A stretch of 62,107 nucleotides of DNA from Paenibacillus sp. 32352 (GCF_002042965.1 NZ_MZNT01000023.1:1-62107), one strand, 5' to 3'. Numbered from the stretch's first letter, positions 15,266 to 23,269 are shown. Numbers and translations: made by a program. Notes: generated by a model from the letters alone, not told the origin.

Positions 15266-16176
15266 CAAATATCCATTTCAATATGCAGGAGGACATTGCC
15301 TCCCCCAAAAAAACGAAAGAGCTTCTTCAGAGGCATGGCTTTACGCTGAAAAAAAGCTTGGGTCAAAACTTTTTGATCGATCCGAATATATTAAATAAAA
15401 TCGTTACCGCCGCAGATCTGGATACTTCCAAAGGAGCACTGGAGATTGGTCCCGGGATCGGTGCTTTAACCCAGCAGCTGGCCAAAATCGCAGGCGGCGT
15501 TGTTGCCGTCGAGATCGATCGGCGACTGCTCCCGCTATTGGAGGAGACCCTGTCGGCCTATCCGCATGCGAGCGTCGTCCATGGCGACGTACTGAAGGTC
15601 GATTTGAAGGAATTGTTTGAACAGCATTTCTCGGCATTCTCCAAAGTAAGTGTGGTCGCCAATTTGCCGTACTACATCACGACGCCGATTATTATGAAGC
15701 TGCTTGAGGAAAAGCTTCCGCTGGAGAACATTGTCGTTATGATCCAGAAGGAAGTGGCGGAGCGAATGTCGGCCAAGCCGGGAGGCAAGGATTACGGCAG
15801 CTTGAGCATTGCGGTGCAGTACTATTGCGAGCCTGAGATTGTTACGATCGTTCCTCATACGGTATTCATTCCTCAACCGAATGTCGATTCGGCCGTCATC
15901 AAGCTGAAGGTTCGGAGCGCGCCTCCTGTGACGGTGACGGACGAGTCCTTCTTCTTCGAGGTCGTTCAGGCTTCTTTTGTGCAGCGCCGTAAAACGATCT
16001 ATAACAACCTGGCTTCGCGGTTCTTTACCAAAGAGACGAAGACCCAGCTGGAGGCTATTTTGCAAGAGGCGGGCATCGAGCCTTCCCGACGGGGAGAAAC
16101 CTTGTCGATCGAGGAATACGCTCGTCTGAGCGACTGCTTGCTCCGTGCACGTGGGAGCGAAGCATCGGCAACGTGA
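15262..16176 (+). CDS. rsmA: 16S rRNA dimethyladenosine transferase (KsgA)
   Basis: 304 residues. Dimethylates A1518 and A1519 of 16S rRNA. SAM motif LEIGPGIGALTQ (~56-67), catalytic NLPYYITTPI (~133-142) and SLGQNFLIDP (~32-41) are all present. Overlaps rnmV by four bases, the usual rnmV-rsmA pair. Confidence 0.96.
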   Translation: MTNIHFNMQEDIASPKKTKELLQRHGFTLKKSLGQNFLIDPNILNKIVTAADLDTSKGALEIGPGIGALTQQLAKIAGGVVAVEIDRRLLPLLEETLSAYPHASVVHGDVLKVDLKELFEQHFSAFSKVSVVANLPYYITTPIIMKLLEEKLPLENIVVMIQKEVAERMSAKPGGKDYGSLSIAVQYYCEPEIVTIVPHTVFIPQPNVDSAVIKLKVRSAPPVTVTDESFFFEVVQASFVQRRKTIYNNLASRFFTKETKTQLEAILQEAGIEPSRRGETLSIEEYARLSDCLLRARGSEASAT

Positions 16177-16258
16177 TTGCGGATTTCATGAAAGGATAGG
16201 CTTGATAATCACCAAATGCCTATTGACGCCATAGGATACACGAGGAGGCGATTTGGCC

Positions 16259-17134
16259 ATGAAACAGGGAGACCTCGTTATTCGTAGATCCTATGGCGGT
16301 GATATCATATTTAAAATTCAGGATATTATGCAGAATCAGGCTATTCTGCGTGGTGTGGATTACAGGCTGCTGGCCGACGCACCGCTTTTTGACCTGATCA
16401 AGGCGCCGCTGGATCCGTACCAGTACACGATCAATACCACCCGGCCGTCATGGATGGAATCCATGCGTCGGGCAAGAGAGAATCAAACGGAAGCCCCCCA
16501 GGCATACGGGGCGGTAGGAACTGCCGGTAATCCGACTCCGGTATATTTTGAAATGCCGGGGAAGGTGCTGCATTTGGACGGCGATCCGATGTATTTGCGC
16601 AAATGTATGAACCTGTACGGTGAATTAAGAGTCCCCGCAGAGGGATACTATGTACCGGAGCCTCAGATGGCGGATGCCATGTACCGTTTACTGCCCCAGG
16701 TAAAGCCGGATATTGTGGTCGTGACCGGCCATGACGGCATTCTGAAGCATCGCAGAAACGGCGACGTGACGCATCTGAGCAACTATAAGAACTCCTACCA
16801 TTTTGTGAATGCCGTCAAAATAGCAAGGCAGTATGAGAAAAATAAGGATACCTTAACGGTCATCGCAGGCGCTTGCCAATCCCATTTTGAGGCGATTATG
16901 CAGGCCGGAGCTAATTATGCCAGCTCACCGGCCCGGGTGCTGATTCATGCATTAGATCCGCTCTGTGTGGCGGTTAAGGTAGCCTATACGCCAATAAGGG
17001 ACACGGTCAATATAGTGGATGTCATAGGACTGACTCACAGCGGACTGGAAGGGCTTGGCGGTGTGGAGTCTCGGGGCAGCTACCGTAGAGGCGTTCCCAC
17101 TATGCAAAAAATGACTCCTAAAGAAGCGCCATAA
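16259..17134 (+). CDS. yabG: Sporulation-specific protease YabG
   Basis: 291 residues. YabG is a mother-cell cysteine protease that processes spore-coat proteins. The conserved FEMPGKVLHLDGDPMYLRKC (~98-117), VVTGHDG (~159-165) and AGACQSHFE (~201-209) motifs are present. The ATG at 16259 has GAGGAGG ten bases upstream; an in-frame TTG at 16253 is too close to it. It lies between rsmA and veg as in B. subtilis. Confidence 0.94.
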   Translation: MKQGDLVIRRSYGGDIIFKIQDIMQNQAILRGVDYRLLADAPLFDLIKAPLDPYQYTINTTRPSWMESMRRARENQTEAPQAYGAVGTAGNPTPVYFEMPGKVLHLDGDPMYLRKCMNLYGELRVPAEGYYVPEPQMADAMYRLLPQVKPDIVVVTGHDGILKHRRNGDVTHLSNYKNSYHFVNAVKIARQYEKNKDTLTVIAGACQSHFEAIMQAGANYASSPARVLIHALDPLCVAVKVAYTPIRDTVNIVDVIGLTHSGLEGLGGVESRGSYRRGVPTMQKMTPKEAP

Positions 17135-17147
17135 GGCGCTTTTTTGT
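17124..17147 (+). terminator. Terminator after yabG
   Basis: AAGCGCC-ATAA-GGCGCTT followed by TTTTG and further Ts. The left arm overlaps the end of the coding region. Confidence 0.85.
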
Positions 17148-17221
17148 TTTTATATGACAATTTTGTGAACGGTAATGAGGGGGATTCCTCGAAAAAGTCG
17201 CTGGAATAAGGAAAAATCCCG

Positions 17222-17251
17222 TTGACAACCGCTCGACATGGCTGATATAAT
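17222..17251 (+). promoter_or_regulatory. Upstream sigma-A promoter of veg
   Basis: TTGACA, 18-bp spacer, TATAAT: both boxes match consensus exactly. Confidence 0.8.
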
Positions 17252-17263
17252 ATTTGTTCTAAT

Positions 17264-17292
17264 TTGACATACTACCTCTATTGGGTTATAAT
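17264..17292 (+). promoter_or_regulatory. Downstream sigma-A promoter of veg
   Basis: TTGACA, 17-bp spacer, TATAAT: perfect boxes at ideal spacing. Transcription would begin only ~20 nt before the start codon. The veg promoter of B. subtilis is one of the strongest known vegetative promoters. Confidence 0.88.
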
Positions 17293-17319
17293 TAACAAGG
17301 AAAGAGGTGGTAGTGGTCA

Positions 17320-17592
17320 ATGGCTAAAAACGCGCTATTGGAGATCAAACGCAGTTTGGAACCTCATGTCGGACAGAAAATCATGTTAAGAGCAAACGGC
17401 GGTCGCCGTAAAACGATCGAACGCTCCGGTGTATTGGAGGAAACCTACCCTTCCGTTTTTATTGTGAAGCTTGATCAGGAACAGAACGCTTTTAAGCGCG
17501 TTTCCTATAGCTACGCAGATATACTGACTGAGTCAGTTGAGGTCATGGTTTGTAACGATGATGGACAAGTACGTATCACTATACAGCAATAA
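17320..17592 (+). CDS. veg: Veg protein
   Basis: 90 residues, complete. In B. subtilis Veg stimulates biofilm formation through effects on the SinR/SlrR system; the biochemical activity is unclear. The segment KRSLEPHVGQKIMLRANGGR near the N-terminus is diagnostic. Two consensus promoters and a terminator make it an independent, strongly expressed unit. Confidence 0.93.
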   Translation: MAKNALLEIKRSLEPHVGQKIMLRANGGRRKTIERSGVLEETYPSVFIVKLDQEQNAFKRVSYSYADILTESVEVMVCNDDGQVRITIQQ

Positions 17593-17604
17593 AGGGGTTA
17601 CTTG

Positions 17605-17640
17605 AACGGCATGCTCTGACAAACAGAGTGTGCCGTTTTT
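17605..17640 (+). terminator. Terminator after veg
   Basis: AACGGCATGCTCTG / CAGAGTGTGCCGTT stem with an ACAAA loop and a T-run. Confidence 0.9.
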
Positions 17641-17668
17641 GGTAAGTGAGCCTTCGTCTATCCGGACT

Positions 17669-17697
17669 GCATGAATAAGCGGCGGCCGGGTATACTA
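17669..17697 (+). promoter_or_regulatory. Candidate sigma-G promoter of sspF
   Basis: GCATG, a 17-bp spacer, then TATACTA. This is close to the sigma-G pattern GnATR and CATnnTA. The expected regulator for a forespore small acid-soluble protein is sigma-G. Confidence 0.45.
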
Positions 17698-17729
17698 CGG
17701 TTATCTTACCTGAAAAGGAGTGTTCGCGT

Positions 17730-17918
17730 ATGGCACGCAGAAGAAAGGGAGTCATGTCGGAACAATTCAAATACGAGCTCGCCAAAGACCTGGGATTTCA
17801 CGATACGATACAACGTGAGGGCTGGGGAGGTATACGTACCAAAGATGCGGGCAACATGGTAAAGAGAGCGATTCAGATTGCCGAGCAATCGATTTCGAAG
17901 CAGCCGCCGAGAGGTTAA
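17730..17918 (+). CDS. sspF: Small acid-soluble spore protein, SspF type
   Basis: 62 residues. Carries the typical GVMSEQFKYELAKDLGF (7-23) and GNMVKRAIQIAEQ (~41-53) segments. Binds forespore DNA and protects it. GAAAAGGAG precedes the ATG. It sits between veg and ispE as in B. subtilis. Confidence 0.93.
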   Translation: MARRRKGVMSEQFKYELAKDLGFHDTIQREGWGGIRTKDAGNMVKRAIQIAEQSISKQPPRG

Positions 17919-17934
17919 ATAACGGTTCTAACGG

Positions 17935-17976
17935 AAGCTGGAGCACGCGAAGCGCTGCTTTAGCTTTTTTTTGTTT
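17935..17976 (+). terminator. Terminator after sspF
   Basis: An AAGCT...AGCTT stem with inner GC-rich pairing (AGCACGC / GCGCTGCT, one bulge) and a run of eight Ts. Confidence 0.7.
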
Positions 17977-18028
17977 CTTTTTTGTTATAGTATTAGGGAA
18001 TAGACTAGAGCTGCAAAGAAGGTGTCCT

Positions 18029-18883
18029 ATGAAAGTATTTGAAAAAGCGCCGGCCAAAATCAATTTGTCGTTGGACGTCCTGCGGAAGCGGGAAGACGGT
18101 TACCACGAGGTAGAGATGGTGATGACGATGGTGGACCTTGCAGACCGGATTGAAATGCAGGAGCTTCCACGTGATACGATTATCATCTCCAGTCAAGCGG
18201 GGTATATCCCTCTGGATGAAAAGAACTTGGCCTTTCAGGCAGCCAAGCTCATCAAGGACCGTTATGATGTAAAGCAGGGTGTTTACATACATTTGGATAA
18301 AAAAATACCGGTAGCTGCAGGTCTTGCGGGCGGTAGCAGCGACGCGGCAGCTACGCTGCGGGGACTCAACCGGTTATGGAAGCTTAACATTCCTTCGGAG
18401 GAGCTTCAGCGCTTGGGAGCGGAGCTGGGATCCGATGTGCCCTTCTGCGTTACAGGGGGTACAGCTATTGCGCGAGGGCGCGGCGAGAAGCTGGAACCGA
18501 TCGAGTCTCCTCCTCAGTGCTGGGTTGTTTTGGCCAAGCCCCCTATCAATGTATCCACTTCGGAAATTTATGGAAAATTGAAAGCCAATGCGATTCAATC
18601 GCATCCTTCCACGGAACGCATTGTCCAAGCGATTCGGAATAAAAGGTTCGATCTGTTATGCGAAAACCTCGGCAATGTGCTGGAGGAAGTGACACTGGAT
18701 TTATACCCGGAGGTTCGCCAGCTGAAGGATTGCATGATGCGGCTTGGGGCGGACGGAGTCCTGATGTCGGGCAGCGGGCCGACTGTATTCGGATTAGTAT
18801 CCAAAGAAGCCAAAGTCCCAAGGATTTATAACGGCCTTCGCGGCTTTTGCAAGGATGTTTATGCCGTCCGTATTTTAACATGA
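18029..18883 (+). CDS. ispE: 4-diphosphocytidyl-2-C-methyl-D-erythritol kinase
   Basis: 284 residues. ATP-dependent kinase of the MEP isoprenoid pathway. The GHMP ATP-binding motif VAAGLAGGSSDAAA is at ~94-107, the N-terminal APAKINLSLDVL at 7-18 and the C-terminal MSGSGPTVFGL at ~249-259. GAAGGTG lies before the ATG. The neighbour purR has its own promoter. Confidence 0.96.
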   Translation: MKVFEKAPAKINLSLDVLRKREDGYHEVEMVMTMVDLADRIEMQELPRDTIIISSQAGYIPLDEKNLAFQAAKLIKDRYDVKQGVYIHLDKKIPVAAGLAGGSSDAAATLRGLNRLWKLNIPSEELQRLGAELGSDVPFCVTGGTAIARGRGEKLEPIESPPQCWVVLAKPPINVSTSEIYGKLKANAIQSHPSTERIVQAIRNKRFDLLCENLGNVLEEVTLDLYPEVRQLKDCMMRLGADGVLMSGSGPTVFGLVSKEAKVPRIYNGLRGFCKDVYAVRILT

Positions 18884-18927
18884 TCGGTTTGTGTTAGTTA
18901 TATGTAAGAATAATTTGCATCGATCTC

Positions 18928-18978
18928 TTGAATAAATACGGATAAAAATGATATATTCACTATATATTATTCGGATTT
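18928..18978 (+). promoter_or_regulatory. purR promoter with PurBox
   Basis: TTGAAT (18928-18933), an 18-bp spacer, TATATT (18952-18957). At 18966-18978 lies ATTATTCGGATTT, which matches the reverse-complement PurBox (AWWGTTCGGWWWT) at 12 of 13 positions. Autoregulation by PurR is known in B. subtilis. I find only a weak second box, in the spacer region. Confidence 0.5.
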
Positions 18979-19051
18979 TTGTGTATTTTCATGAAAGATC
19001 TTACAGTGCTGGCGGTTCATCGTACATAAGCACGAAGAAGAACGTATGTTA

Positions 19052-19089
19052 CCTCTGGCCGGGGTCTCTTCACTGGGGGCCGGCAGAGG
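19052..19089 (+). other. Hairpin in the purR leader
   Basis: CCTCT-G-CCGG pairs with CCGG-C-AGAGG (10 bp, one bulged G) and ends about 11 nt before the GGGGG ribosome site. There is no T-run, so a role in translation is more likely than termination; this is inferred. Confidence 0.4.
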
Positions 19090-19112
19090 GCTATCTCAAA
19101 GGGGGCATTCAG

Positions 19113-19940
19113 ATGAAAAAGTTAAAAAGAAGCGCAAGGTTGGTCGAGATGACCCAATACTTGCTTTTCCGCCCCCATACCCTGATTCCTTTAACGACAT
19201 TCGCGGACAGATATAATTCGGCTAAATCTTCGATAAGCGAAGACTTGGCAATCATTAAAGAGGTGTTTGAGGAAGAAGGGCTTGGCGAGCTGATGACGCT
19301 GGCCGGAGCAGCCGGTGGCGTCAAGTTTATTCCGAAGGTGACCAAGGCGGCCTCGTTGCAGTTTATTCAAGGCATCTGCCGTCAGCTGGAGCAGCCGGAG
19401 CGAATATTGCCGGGCGGTTATATGTATATGTCCGATATTATGGGACAGCCGATGATATTGAACGAAGTAGGGAAAATGTTTGCTACGGCCTTTGCCGGGA
19501 ATGAAATCGATGTCGTCATGACGGTAGAAACCAAGGGGATTCCGCTGGCTTATGCTACGGCATCGTTCTTGAATTTGCCTGTTGTCATCGTGCGCCGCGA
19601 TAACAAAGTGACGGAGGGCTCCGCCGTCAGCATCAATTATGTTTCGGGCTCGAACAAGCGGATTCAGACGATGTCGCTTTCCCGCAGAGCCTTGAAGGAA
19701 GAATCCAAGGTGCTCATCATCGATGACTTCATGAGAGTGGGCGGAACAGTGCACGGGATGATGGACCTGTTGAAGGAATTTAATGCTACGGTCAAAGGTG
19801 TAGGCGTTTTCGTGGAATCCGGAGAAGTGGAGGAGCATTTGGTGGAGGATTACATTTCTCTCGCCAAGCTGTCTGCCGTTGATCCGAAGACAAGACAAAT
19901 CACCGTAGAACCGGGAAACTATTTCAGTGACGGAGAGTGA
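19113..19940 (+). CDS. purR: Purine operon repressor PurR
   Basis: 275 residues. A winged-helix N-terminus (~1-75) is fused to a phosphoribosyltransferase-like domain. The latter has the PRPP-binding motif VLIIDDFMRVGGT (~204-216). PurR represses purine genes and is released by PRPP. The ATG at 19113 follows AAAGGGGG; the open frame upstream of it is leader. ridA starts five bases after its stop. Confidence 0.95.
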   Translation: MKKLKRSARLVEMTQYLLFRPHTLIPLTTFADRYNSAKSSISEDLAIIKEVFEEEGLGELMTLAGAAGGVKFIPKVTKAASLQFIQGICRQLEQPERILPGGYMYMSDIMGQPMILNEVGKMFATAFAGNEIDVVMTVETKGIPLAYATASFLNLPVVIVRRDNKVTEGSAVSINYVSGSNKRIQTMSLSRRALKEESKVLIIDDFMRVGGTVHGMMDLLKEFNATVKGVGVFVESGEVEEHLVEDYISLAKLSAVDPKTRQITVEPGNYFSDGE

Positions 19941-19945
19941 ATACA

Positions 19946-20335
19946 ATGACATTAAAAACCATTGCAACGACAGAGGCCCCAGCGGCCATCGGACCTTATT
20001 CGCAAGCCATTCAATTCGGCAGCCTGCTGTTTACTTCCGGACAGATTCCGTTAAATACGGACGGGCAAGTGGTGAGCCAGGATATTGAAGAGCAAACGCA
20101 CCAGGTATTCCGGAATTTGCAGGCGGTGTTATCCGCAGGCGGCTCCTCCTTCAGCCAGGTGATTAAAGCAACGGTGTTCATCAAGGACATGAACCAGTTT
20201 GCCAAGGTCAACGAGATCTACGCATCGTACTTCGGTGACCATAAACCGGCCCGCTCTACGGTCGAAGTAGCCCGTTTGCCAAAGGATGTCCTTGTCGAAA
20301 TTGAACTGATAGCGACGACCAGTGTCGAAATTTAA
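19946..20335 (+). CDS. ridA: RidA family reactive enamine/imine deaminase (YabJ)
   Basis: 129 residues. Hydrolyses 2-aminoacrylate and similar reactive intermediates. Family motifs: AIGPYSQAI (~14-22), LFTSGQIPL (~28-36) and the C-terminal Arg/Glu segment RSTVEVARLPKDVLVEIE (~101-118). The ATG at 19946 has GGAGAG 8 nt upstream; a GTG at 19937 overlaps the purR stop and lacks a site. purR-ridA is the B. subtilis purR-yabJ pair. Confidence 0.94.
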   Translation: MTLKTIATTEAPAAIGPYSQAIQFGSLLFTSGQIPLNTDGQVVSQDIEEQTHQVFRNLQAVLSAGGSSFSQVIKATVFIKDMNQFAKVNEIYASYFGDHKPARSTVEVARLPKDVLVEIELIATTSVEI

Positions 20336-20339
20336 TAAA

Positions 20340-20377
20340 TTAATCAAATATTTATAAAATTATACATTTTTGATTAA
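20340..20377 (+). terminator. AT-rich hairpin after ridA
   Basis: TTAATCAAA / TTTGATTAA, nine bp, followed by an A-rich rather than T-rich tract on this strand. It is a weak terminator candidate. The AT-rich sequence also covers the usual AbrB/UP-element position of spoVG. Confidence 0.35.
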
Positions 20378-20384
20378 AAAAAAG

Positions 20385-20410
20385 AAGGATTTTGCCCTAA
20401 AATGTGGAAT
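20385..20410 (+). promoter_or_regulatory. Sigma-H promoter of spoVG
   Basis: AAGGATTTT (20385-20393) and GGAAT (20406-20410) are spaced as in the sigma-H promoter of B. subtilis spoVG (AGGATTT ... GGAATT). An AT-rich upstream region is present, as needed for AbrB repression there. Confidence 0.75.
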
Positions 20411-20454
20411 TTTATATCCCAAGTCTCCTAGATGGAAAAAGGTGGTGAACACTA

Positions 20455-20739
20455 ATGCAGATTACAGACGTTAGACTCCGTCGGGTTAATTCCGAGGGAA
20501 GAATGAAAGCCATTGCTTCCATTACCATCGACAACGAATTTGTGGTTCACGACATTCGTGTGATTGACGGTAACAACGGCATGTTCGTCGCAATGCCAAG
20601 TAAGCGCACACCAGACGGGGAGTTCAGGGATATTGCACATCCGATCTCTTCCACAACTCGTGAGAAAATTCAAGCCGCTGTTTTGGCTGAATACGATCGA
20701 GCAGCAACGGAGGAAGAAGTAATCGTTGAAGGGGCATAA
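20455..20739 (+). CDS. spoVG: SpoVG regulator
   Basis: 94 residues, typical length. An RNA- and DNA-binding protein affecting septation, capsule and sporulation genes in Firmicutes. MQITDVRLRRVNSEGRMKA at the start and FVAMPSKRTPDGEFRD (~43-58) are invariant features. AAAGGTGG precedes the ATG. It is preceded by a sigma-H promoter and followed by a terminator. Confidence 0.97.
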   Translation: MQITDVRLRRVNSEGRMKAIASITIDNEFVVHDIRVIDGNNGMFVAMPSKRTPDGEFRDIAHPISSTTREKIQAAVLAEYDRAATEEEVIVEGA

Positions 20740-20748
20740 TTCAGCTGA

Positions 20749-20780
20749 GAGAGGGCCGAGAGAGGCTCTCTTTTCTTTTT
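20749..20780 (+). terminator. Terminator after spoVG
   Basis: GAGAGGGCC ... GGCTCTC with a two-base bulge, then a T-rich tail. Confidence 0.75.
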
Positions 20781-20998
20781 GCATGAATTCAGATATATTG
20801 GGTTGAGGGACCACGTTCATGAATATGTTTGGCTGGGATGGTCCCAAGCGGGAACGTCCTTTCGAAGGTTTTTTTAGTGAGAAATCGCAGTCTCCTCTTG
20901 AAGGAGCCTCTCTTTTACTTGTTTTCATAAGTATAGTTGGTTAGCATGGAAGTAGAAGTTTCATAGACATAATAGGGATAACAAAGGAGTGGACTGGA
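20781..20998 (+). promoter_or_regulatory. Structured glmU leader
   Basis: Two alternative pairings overlap: GGGACCA (20807-20813) with TGGTCCC (20839-20845), or ACGTTC (20814-20819) with GAACGT (20852-20857). A small CCTT-TCG-AAGG hairpin with seven Ts follows at 20858-20875. Competing helices before a T-run look like an attenuator. No known riboswitch class is recognised. Confidence 0.3.
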
Positions 20999-22402
20999 TT
21001 GAACGTGATGGGGATTGTCCTGGCGGCAGGACAAGGCAAACGTATGAAATCGAAGCTGTACAAAGTGCTTCACCCGGTATGCGGGAAGCCGATGGTAGGC
21101 CATGTTGTTACCGTGCTGGAGCAGCTGCAAACGCAAAGAACGGTTGTCGTGGTAGGCCATGGGGCTGAATCCGTTAAGGCATACCTTGGAGACCGCGCCG
21201 AATATGCGCTGCAGGAGCAGCAGCTGGGTACGGGACATGCCGTGCTGCAGGCTAAGGAATTGCTAGGAAACGAGGACGGGTTAACCGTCGTGCTATATGG
21301 CGATACGCCGCTTGTAACGACAGAGTCCGTACAGGAAATGATCCGTGTCCACCAAGAGAAGGGCGCTGCCGCAACGGTGATGACGGCTATCTTTGACAAT
21401 CCGTTCGGGCTGGGGCGCATTATCCGCGACGCCCAGGGGCGTGTTTCCCGAATCGTGGAGCAGAAGGACTGCAATGCGGAGGAACGGGAAATTAAGGAGA
21501 TTAACTCCGGAATGTACTGCTTCACTAACCGAAAGCTGTTTGATGCTCTTTCCAAGGTGAAGAATGATAATGCGCAGCAGGAGTATTACTTGACGGACGT
21601 TATCGGGATTCTGGTGAATGAAGGGGATATCGTGGAGGCTTACTGTACGCCGGATGCGATGGAGACGCTCGGAGTAAATGACCGGGTGGCGCTGTCGGAA
21701 GCGGAACAGCTGATGAAGTCAAGGATCAACCGCGGTCATATGCTCAATGGGGTTACGCTTATCGATCCGGCGAATACGTATATTGAAGCTGATGTGCAAA
21801 TCGGTTCGGATACGGTCATTTTGCCCGGAAGCGTGCTGAAAGGGCACACCGTGATCGGTGAGGATTGCATCATCGGCCCTCAAGCGGATATTACGGATTG
21901 CAAGCTCGGCAATCAGATCCAAGTGAAGCATTCGGTTCTTTCCGAAGCTGAGGTCGGCGACGGCACGGCCATCGGTCCGTTCGCTTATTTGCGTCCGGGC
22001 TCCAAGCTGGGCTCCAACGTGAAGATCGGAGATTTCGTGGAAATCAAAAACGCGAAGCTGGACGATGATGTGAAGGTATCCCACTTGAGCTATATCGGCG
22101 ATGCGGTCGTCGGCAAGAACGTCAACTTTGGCTGCGGAGCGATTACGGTCAACTACGACGGCTTCAATAAACAGCTTACCGAAGTAGAGGAAGATGCGTT
22201 TATCGGCAGCAACGTCAATTTGATCGCACCGGTCAAAATTGGAAAGGGCGCCTATGTCGTGGCCGGATCGACCATTACGCATAATGTCGAAGCGAATGAT
22301 TTGGCGATTGCCAGAGAACGTCAGGTGAATAAATCCGGCTATGCCGAGAAGCTGCGCAATAAATTTCGCGCGAAGAAACAGCAATTGAAGAACGACAAGT
22401 GA
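20999..22402 (+). CDS. glmU: Bifunctional GlcNAc-1-P uridyltransferase / GlcN-1-P acetyltransferase
   Basis: 467 residues. Makes UDP-GlcNAc for wall synthesis. The N-terminal nucleotidyltransferase has LAAGQGKRMKSKLYKVLHP (8-26) and YGDTPL (~99-104). The C-terminal left-handed beta-helix (~250-455) carries hexapeptide repeats and FVEIKNA and NYDGFNK. The TTG start has AAAGGAG ten bases upstream; the next ATG would be too far from it. Confidence 0.97.
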   Translation: MNVMGIVLAAGQGKRMKSKLYKVLHPVCGKPMVGHVVTVLEQLQTQRTVVVVGHGAESVKAYLGDRAEYALQEQQLGTGHAVLQAKELLGNEDGLTVVLYGDTPLVTTESVQEMIRVHQEKGAAATVMTAIFDNPFGLGRIIRDAQGRVSRIVEQKDCNAEEREIKEINSGMYCFTNRKLFDALSKVKNDNAQQEYYLTDVIGILVNEGDIVEAYCTPDAMETLGVNDRVALSEAEQLMKSRINRGHMLNGVTLIDPANTYIEADVQIGSDTVILPGSVLKGHTVIGEDCIIGPQADITDCKLGNQIQVKHSVLSEAEVGDGTAIGPFAYLRPGSKLGSNVKIGDFVEIKNAKLDDDVKVSHLSYIGDAVVGKNVNFGCGAITVNYDGFNKQLTEVEEDAFIGSNVNLIAPVKIGKGAYVVAGSTITHNVEANDLAIARERQVNKSGYAEKLRNKFRAKKQQLKNDK

Positions 22403-22416
22403 TTGGTTTTTTCCTT

Positions 22417-22461
22417 ATTTGGGTAAAGTAAGAATAGGCAGGCTATTTCCTGGACCCAAAT
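22417..22461 (+). other. Two-step hairpin between glmU and rplY
   Basis: ATTTGGGT (22417-22424) pairs with ACCCAAAT (22454-22461). Inside it AATAG (22433-22437) pairs with CTATT (22443-22447). It ends at the GGAGG ribosome site of the L25 gene. Confidence 0.45.
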
Positions 22462-22478
22462 GAAGGAGGATTCACCCA

Positions 22479-23120
22479 ATGGAAGCTACATTGAAAGCGG
22501 AAGTCCGCGGTACCAATACCAAATCAGAACGTAAAGGTCTGCGGGCAAAAGGAAAGATTCCGGCGGTTGTGTACGGAAGCAAGGTGACCAACACGCCTAT
22601 CGCTGTAGATGAAAAAGAGCTGCTGGCACTGCTGCGCTCCAATCCTCACGCCATCATTCAGATGGAGCTGCCGGATTCGGGCAAGCAGCCCGTGATGATC
22701 AACGAGGTTCAGCGAGATGCCATTTTGAAAAATGTGCTTCACGTTGATTTTCACCAAATTAACATGGACGAACCGGTTACGACAACCGTGCGGCTCGACT
22801 TTACCGGAGAGCCTGTCGGCGTAAACATGGGCGGTATTCTGCAAATTCAGCATCATGAGATTGAAATTCGCTGCTTGCCAACTCATATCCCTGCTTCGAT
22901 TGAAGTCGATATTAGCGGGCTGGAGATCGGCGGCAGCATGCTGATATCGGATCTGAAGGTGGACCCGTCTATTGAGATCAAGTCCATCGCCAATGATGTA
23001 TTGGTTACCGTGCTGGCGCCTCAGAAAGAGGATCTTCCTGCCGATACGGAGGAAGAAGCAGAGCAAAAGGCGGAGGCCCAGGCCGAGGCGGCTCAGAACC
23101 ATGCGCAGGAAACGGTGTAA
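22479..23120 (+). CDS. rplY: 50S ribosomal protein L25, long Ctc form
   Basis: 213 residues. An N-terminal L25 5S-rRNA-binding domain (~5-90) and a C-terminal TL5 beta-domain (~98-185) end in an acidic, Ala/Glu-rich tail. Binds 5S rRNA; the long form is the general-stress protein Ctc in B. subtilis. It follows glmU directly. In B. subtilis prs lies between them. Confidence 0.94.
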   Translation: MEATLKAEVRGTNTKSERKGLRAKGKIPAVVYGSKVTNTPIAVDEKELLALLRSNPHAIIQMELPDSGKQPVMINEVQRDAILKNVLHVDFHQINMDEPVTTTVRLDFTGEPVGVNMGGILQIQHHEIEIRCLPTHIPASIEVDISGLEIGGSMLISDLKVDPSIEIKSIANDVLVTVLAPQKEDLPADTEEEAEQKAEAQAEAAQNHAQETV

Positions 23121-23152
23121 CGTTAGTTTGGTGGGGAGTTCTCCCTTGTTTG

Positions 23153-23189
23153 CGGAGCGTGTCGAACGCGTGTTCGATGCGCTCCTTTG
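23153..23189 (+). terminator. Terminator after rplY
   Basis: GGAGCG/CGCTCC and TCGAAC/GTTCGA form one long stem with a short TTT tail. Confidence 0.6.
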
Positions 23190-23269
23190 TCACGTTTGGC
23201 GTCTTCCTGCTAAGCAGATAGCTTCTACAGCATCACTTGGTTACATCAGCTGGAGTGGGAAGGGGAGCA

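Noticed and set aside
16210..16238. Sigma-K-like promoter before yabG (CACC, 16 bp, CATAGGATA)
   Set aside because: The boxes fit sigma-K, which is expected for yabG, but transcription would start inside the ribosome site at 16242-16248, leaving no usable leader.
18948..19112. N-terminal extension of purR
   Set aside because: The upstream frame covers the PurBox and leader hairpin; PurR proteins begin at the MKKLKRSARL-type start at 19113.
20293..20329. Two TGTCGAA Spo0A cores 30 bp apart at the end of ridA
   Set aside because: Both encode Val-Glu in frame within ridA; chance from codon use is likely. spoVG is expected to respond through AbrB and sigma-H.
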